37,396 nucleotides of DNA from Saccoglossus kowalevskii (taxonomy: Eukaryota > Hemichordata > Enteropneusta > Harrimaniidae), in assembly GCF_000003605.2 (NCBI RefSeq), contig NW_003134753.1, forward strand, positions 1-37,396, read 5' to 3'. Position 1 is the stretch's first letter, and every line of letters begins with the position of its first letter. Below, in pieces: positions 35,976 to 37,396 of the stretch. The notes beneath the pieces were generated by a model that ran no database searches, had not been told where the DNA came from, and was given only the letters and a program-made list of their open reading frames with translations. Made by a program: the position numbers and the translations under genes.

Positions 35976-36743
35976 CACATGGGTCATTGATACTACCTTT
36001 GGTAATTGTATTAGCCACATGGGTCATTGATACTACCTTTGGTAATTGTATTAGCCACATGGGTCATTGATACTACCTTTGGAGATTGTGTTAGCCACAT
36101 GGGTCATTGATACTACCTTTGGTAATTGTATTAGCCATATGGGTCATTGATACTACCTTTGGTGATTGTATTAGCCACATGGGTCATTGATACTACCTTT
36201 GTTGATTGTGTTAGCGACATGGGTCATTGATACTACTTTTGGTGATTGTGTTAGCCACATGGGTCATTGATACTACCTTTGGTAATTGTATTAGCCACAT
36301 GGGTCATTGATACTACATTTGGTAATTGTATTAGCCACATGGGTCATTGGTACTACCTTTGGAGATTGTGTTAGTCACATGGGTCATTGATACTACCTTT
36401 GGTAATTGTATTAGCCACATGGGTCATTGATACTACCTTTGGTGATTGTGTTAGCCACATGGGTCATTGATACTACCTTTGGTGATTGTGTTAGCGACAT
36501 GGGTCATTGATACTACTTTTGGTGATTGTATTAGATTGTATTAGCCACATGGGTCATTGATACTACTTTTGGTAATAGTATTACCCACATGGGTTATTGA
36601 TACTATTTTGGGTGATTGTTAGCCACATGGGTCATTGATACTACCTTTGGTAATTGTATTAGCCACATGGGTCATCGATATTACCTTTGGACATTGTGTT
36701 AGCCACATGTGTCATTGATACTACCTTTGGTAATTGTATTAGC
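35976..36743 (+). repeat. I-Q block copy 3
   Basis: The same monomer order as 26639-27406, following G at 35936. The monomer at 36546-36585 has ggtaatagtattacccac, and the 38-bp unit (36586-36623) reads tactattttggg. I is at 36496-36545 and Q at 36664. Confidence 0.9.
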
Positions 36744-36983
36744 CACATGGGTCATTGATACTACTTTTGGTAATTATATTAGCCACATGGGTCATTGATA
36801 CTACCTTTGGTAATTGTATTAGCCACATGGGTCATTGATACTACTTTTGGTGATTGTGTTAGCCACATGGGTCATTGATACTACTTTTGGTAATTATATT
36901 AGCCACATGGGTCATTGATACTACCTTTGGTAATTGTATTAGCCACATGGGTCATTGATACTACTTTTGGTGATTGTGTTAGC
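36744..36983 (+). repeat. 120-bp tandem duplication (T-A-Bt twice)
   Basis: Units 36744-36863 and 36864-36983 each read T (aattatatt), A, Bt and look identical. The corresponding place near 17.3-17.5 kb has Bt, T, A, Bt once. X (36984), P and N then follow as in the earlier copy. Confidence 0.9.
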
Positions 36984-37396
36984 CACATGGGTCATTGATA
37001 CTAGCTTTGGTAATTGTATTAGCCACATGGGTCATTGATGCTACTTTTGGTAATTGTATTAGCCACATGGGCCATTGATACTACTTTTGGTGATTGTGTT
37101 AGCCACATGGGTCATTGATACTACCTTTGGTAATTGTATTAGCCACATGGGTCATTGATACTACCTTTGGTAATTTTATTAGCCACATGGGTCATTGATA
37201 CTACCTTTGGTGATTGTGTTAGCGACATGGGTCATTGATACTACCTTTGGCGATTGTGTTAGTCACATGGGTCATAGATACTACCTTTGGTAATTGTATT
37301 AGCCACATGGGTCATTGATACTACCTTTGGTGATTTTGTTAGCCACATGGGTCATTGATACTACCTTTGCTGATTGTGTTAGCGACATGGGTATTT
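36984..37396 (+). repeat. Right-end segment, chimeric of two earlier blocks
   Basis: X, P, N with gtgattg, A, L, B-cgac (to 37223) match 17483-17722. From 37224 the monomers carry ggcgattg with gtcac, gggtcatagata, H and gctgattg, matching the rare set at 13336-13495. The window ends within a monomer starting gacatgggtattt (F). Confidence 0.87.

Larger units (their letters stand above)
1..37396 (+). repeat. Satellite DNA array, 40-bp monomer, about 935 head-to-tail copies
   Basis: Every part of the window is a tandem copy of one 40-bp unit, recognisable by the near-constant acatgggtcattgatacta core at 40-bp spacing. No copy is inverted and nothing unrelated interrupts the array. Fewer than about 40 monomers depart from 40 bp (lengths 38, 39, 41, 42, 43 or 50). 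The consensus is about 37% GC, with more T than A on this strand, and contains no CpG. There is no coding capacity: stops fall at monomer offsets 13 (TGA), 28 (TAA or TGA) and 37 (TAG), and because 40 is not divisible by 3 each frame meets them every third monomer; the reverse strand is blocked in the same way. The scale and higher-order structure are those of eukaryotic heterochromatic satellite. I do not recognise the family name or species. Confidence 0.98.

Noticed and set aside
1..37396. CRISPR array (regular 40-bp period with a constant part and a variable part)
   Set aside because: The variable half is not unique between units: the same few variants recur many times, there is no spacer diversity, no leader and no cas gene, and 935 units is far beyond such arrays.
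1..37396. Repeat-protein coding region
   Set aside because: All six frames are closed by recurring stops about every 120 bp, and 40 bp is not a multiple of 3.
1..37396. Plasmid or phage iteron origin
   Set aside because: Iteron clusters are short and lie by a replication gene; this is 37 kb of repeat with no gene.

Overview
The whole window (1-37396) is one uninterrupted tandem array of a 40-bp satellite monomer, roughly 935 copies, all in the same orientation. I see no protein-coding gene, RNA gene, transposon or unique-sequence insertion anywhere. A 37-kb monotonous, AT-rich (consensus about 37% GC), nearly CpG-free array with layered higher-order repeats is typical of eukaryotic constitutive heterochromatin (centromeric, pericentromeric, subtelomeric or sex/B-chromosome blocks). 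The sequence gives no basis for naming the species, and both ends of the window lie inside the array.

Monomer. The commonest form (type A, example 271-310) starts cacatgggtc, continues attgatacta and cctttggtaa, and ends ttgtattagc. The second common form (type B, example 8058-8097) has G instead of A at monomer offsets 29 and 35 (ggtgattgtgtt). Distinct marker monomers recur in fixed order: G (ggatcgtgtatactaag) and Gh (ggatcatgtatac), Y (ggtactaccttgggtgg, before most G), F (gggtatttg), S (gggtctttgatatt), R (gggttattg), U (ctgttgg), P (gatgctac) and P' (gatgttac), N (gggccattg), E (ggagattctg), D (ggagattgtg), H (ggtgattttg), J (gataatttt), L (ggtaatttt), K (gttgattg), X (tagctttgg), T (aattacatt or aattatatt), Q (tcatcgatattac), and I, a 50-bp monomer with a duplicated 10-mer. 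The monomer is itself recognisable as two diverged ~20-bp halves.

Layout. From left to right: a slightly decayed stretch with 39-bp monomers (1-270); T-block copy 1 (311-710); L-Yh-Gh region with a perfect 120-bp duplication (1193-1432); first 680-bp U...G block (2513-3192); a markedly divergent CpG-bearing patch (3593-3805); an L-rich, indel-rich stretch (4846-5569); a 24-monomer unit (5648-6607); E...G unit (8138-8735); partial 24-mer (9627-10385); further T, E and P' blocks (12.6-18.7 kb); a 1.13/1.17-kb tandem pair (19329-21629); P' and 24-mer copies (22.7-24.7 kb); a 478-bp tandem duplication (25519-25996, repeated from 25997); an I-Q block (26639-27406); a marker-poor A/B zone (28257-28736); two more 680-bp blocks (29217-29896, 31657-32335); T-block copy 5 with a 160-bp duplication (32896-33575); and a right-hand ~2-kb segment (35296-37396) that largely repeats 15915-17.9 kb.

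How it works together. No single higher-order repeat covers the array. It is a mosaic in which blocks of roughly 280 bp to 2 kb were copied locally and at distances up to about 29 kb, cut and rejoined almost always in monomer register. Rare variants shared by distant blocks, in-register duplications of 120, 160, 478 and ~1170 bp, and hybrid monomers at deletion joints are the expected traces of unequal exchange, gene conversion or replication-based amplification. Much rare variation is CpG versus TpG/CpA, consistent with methylated DNA. Function in the host (for example centromere or kinetochore-adjacent chromatin) cannot be read from the sequence alone.
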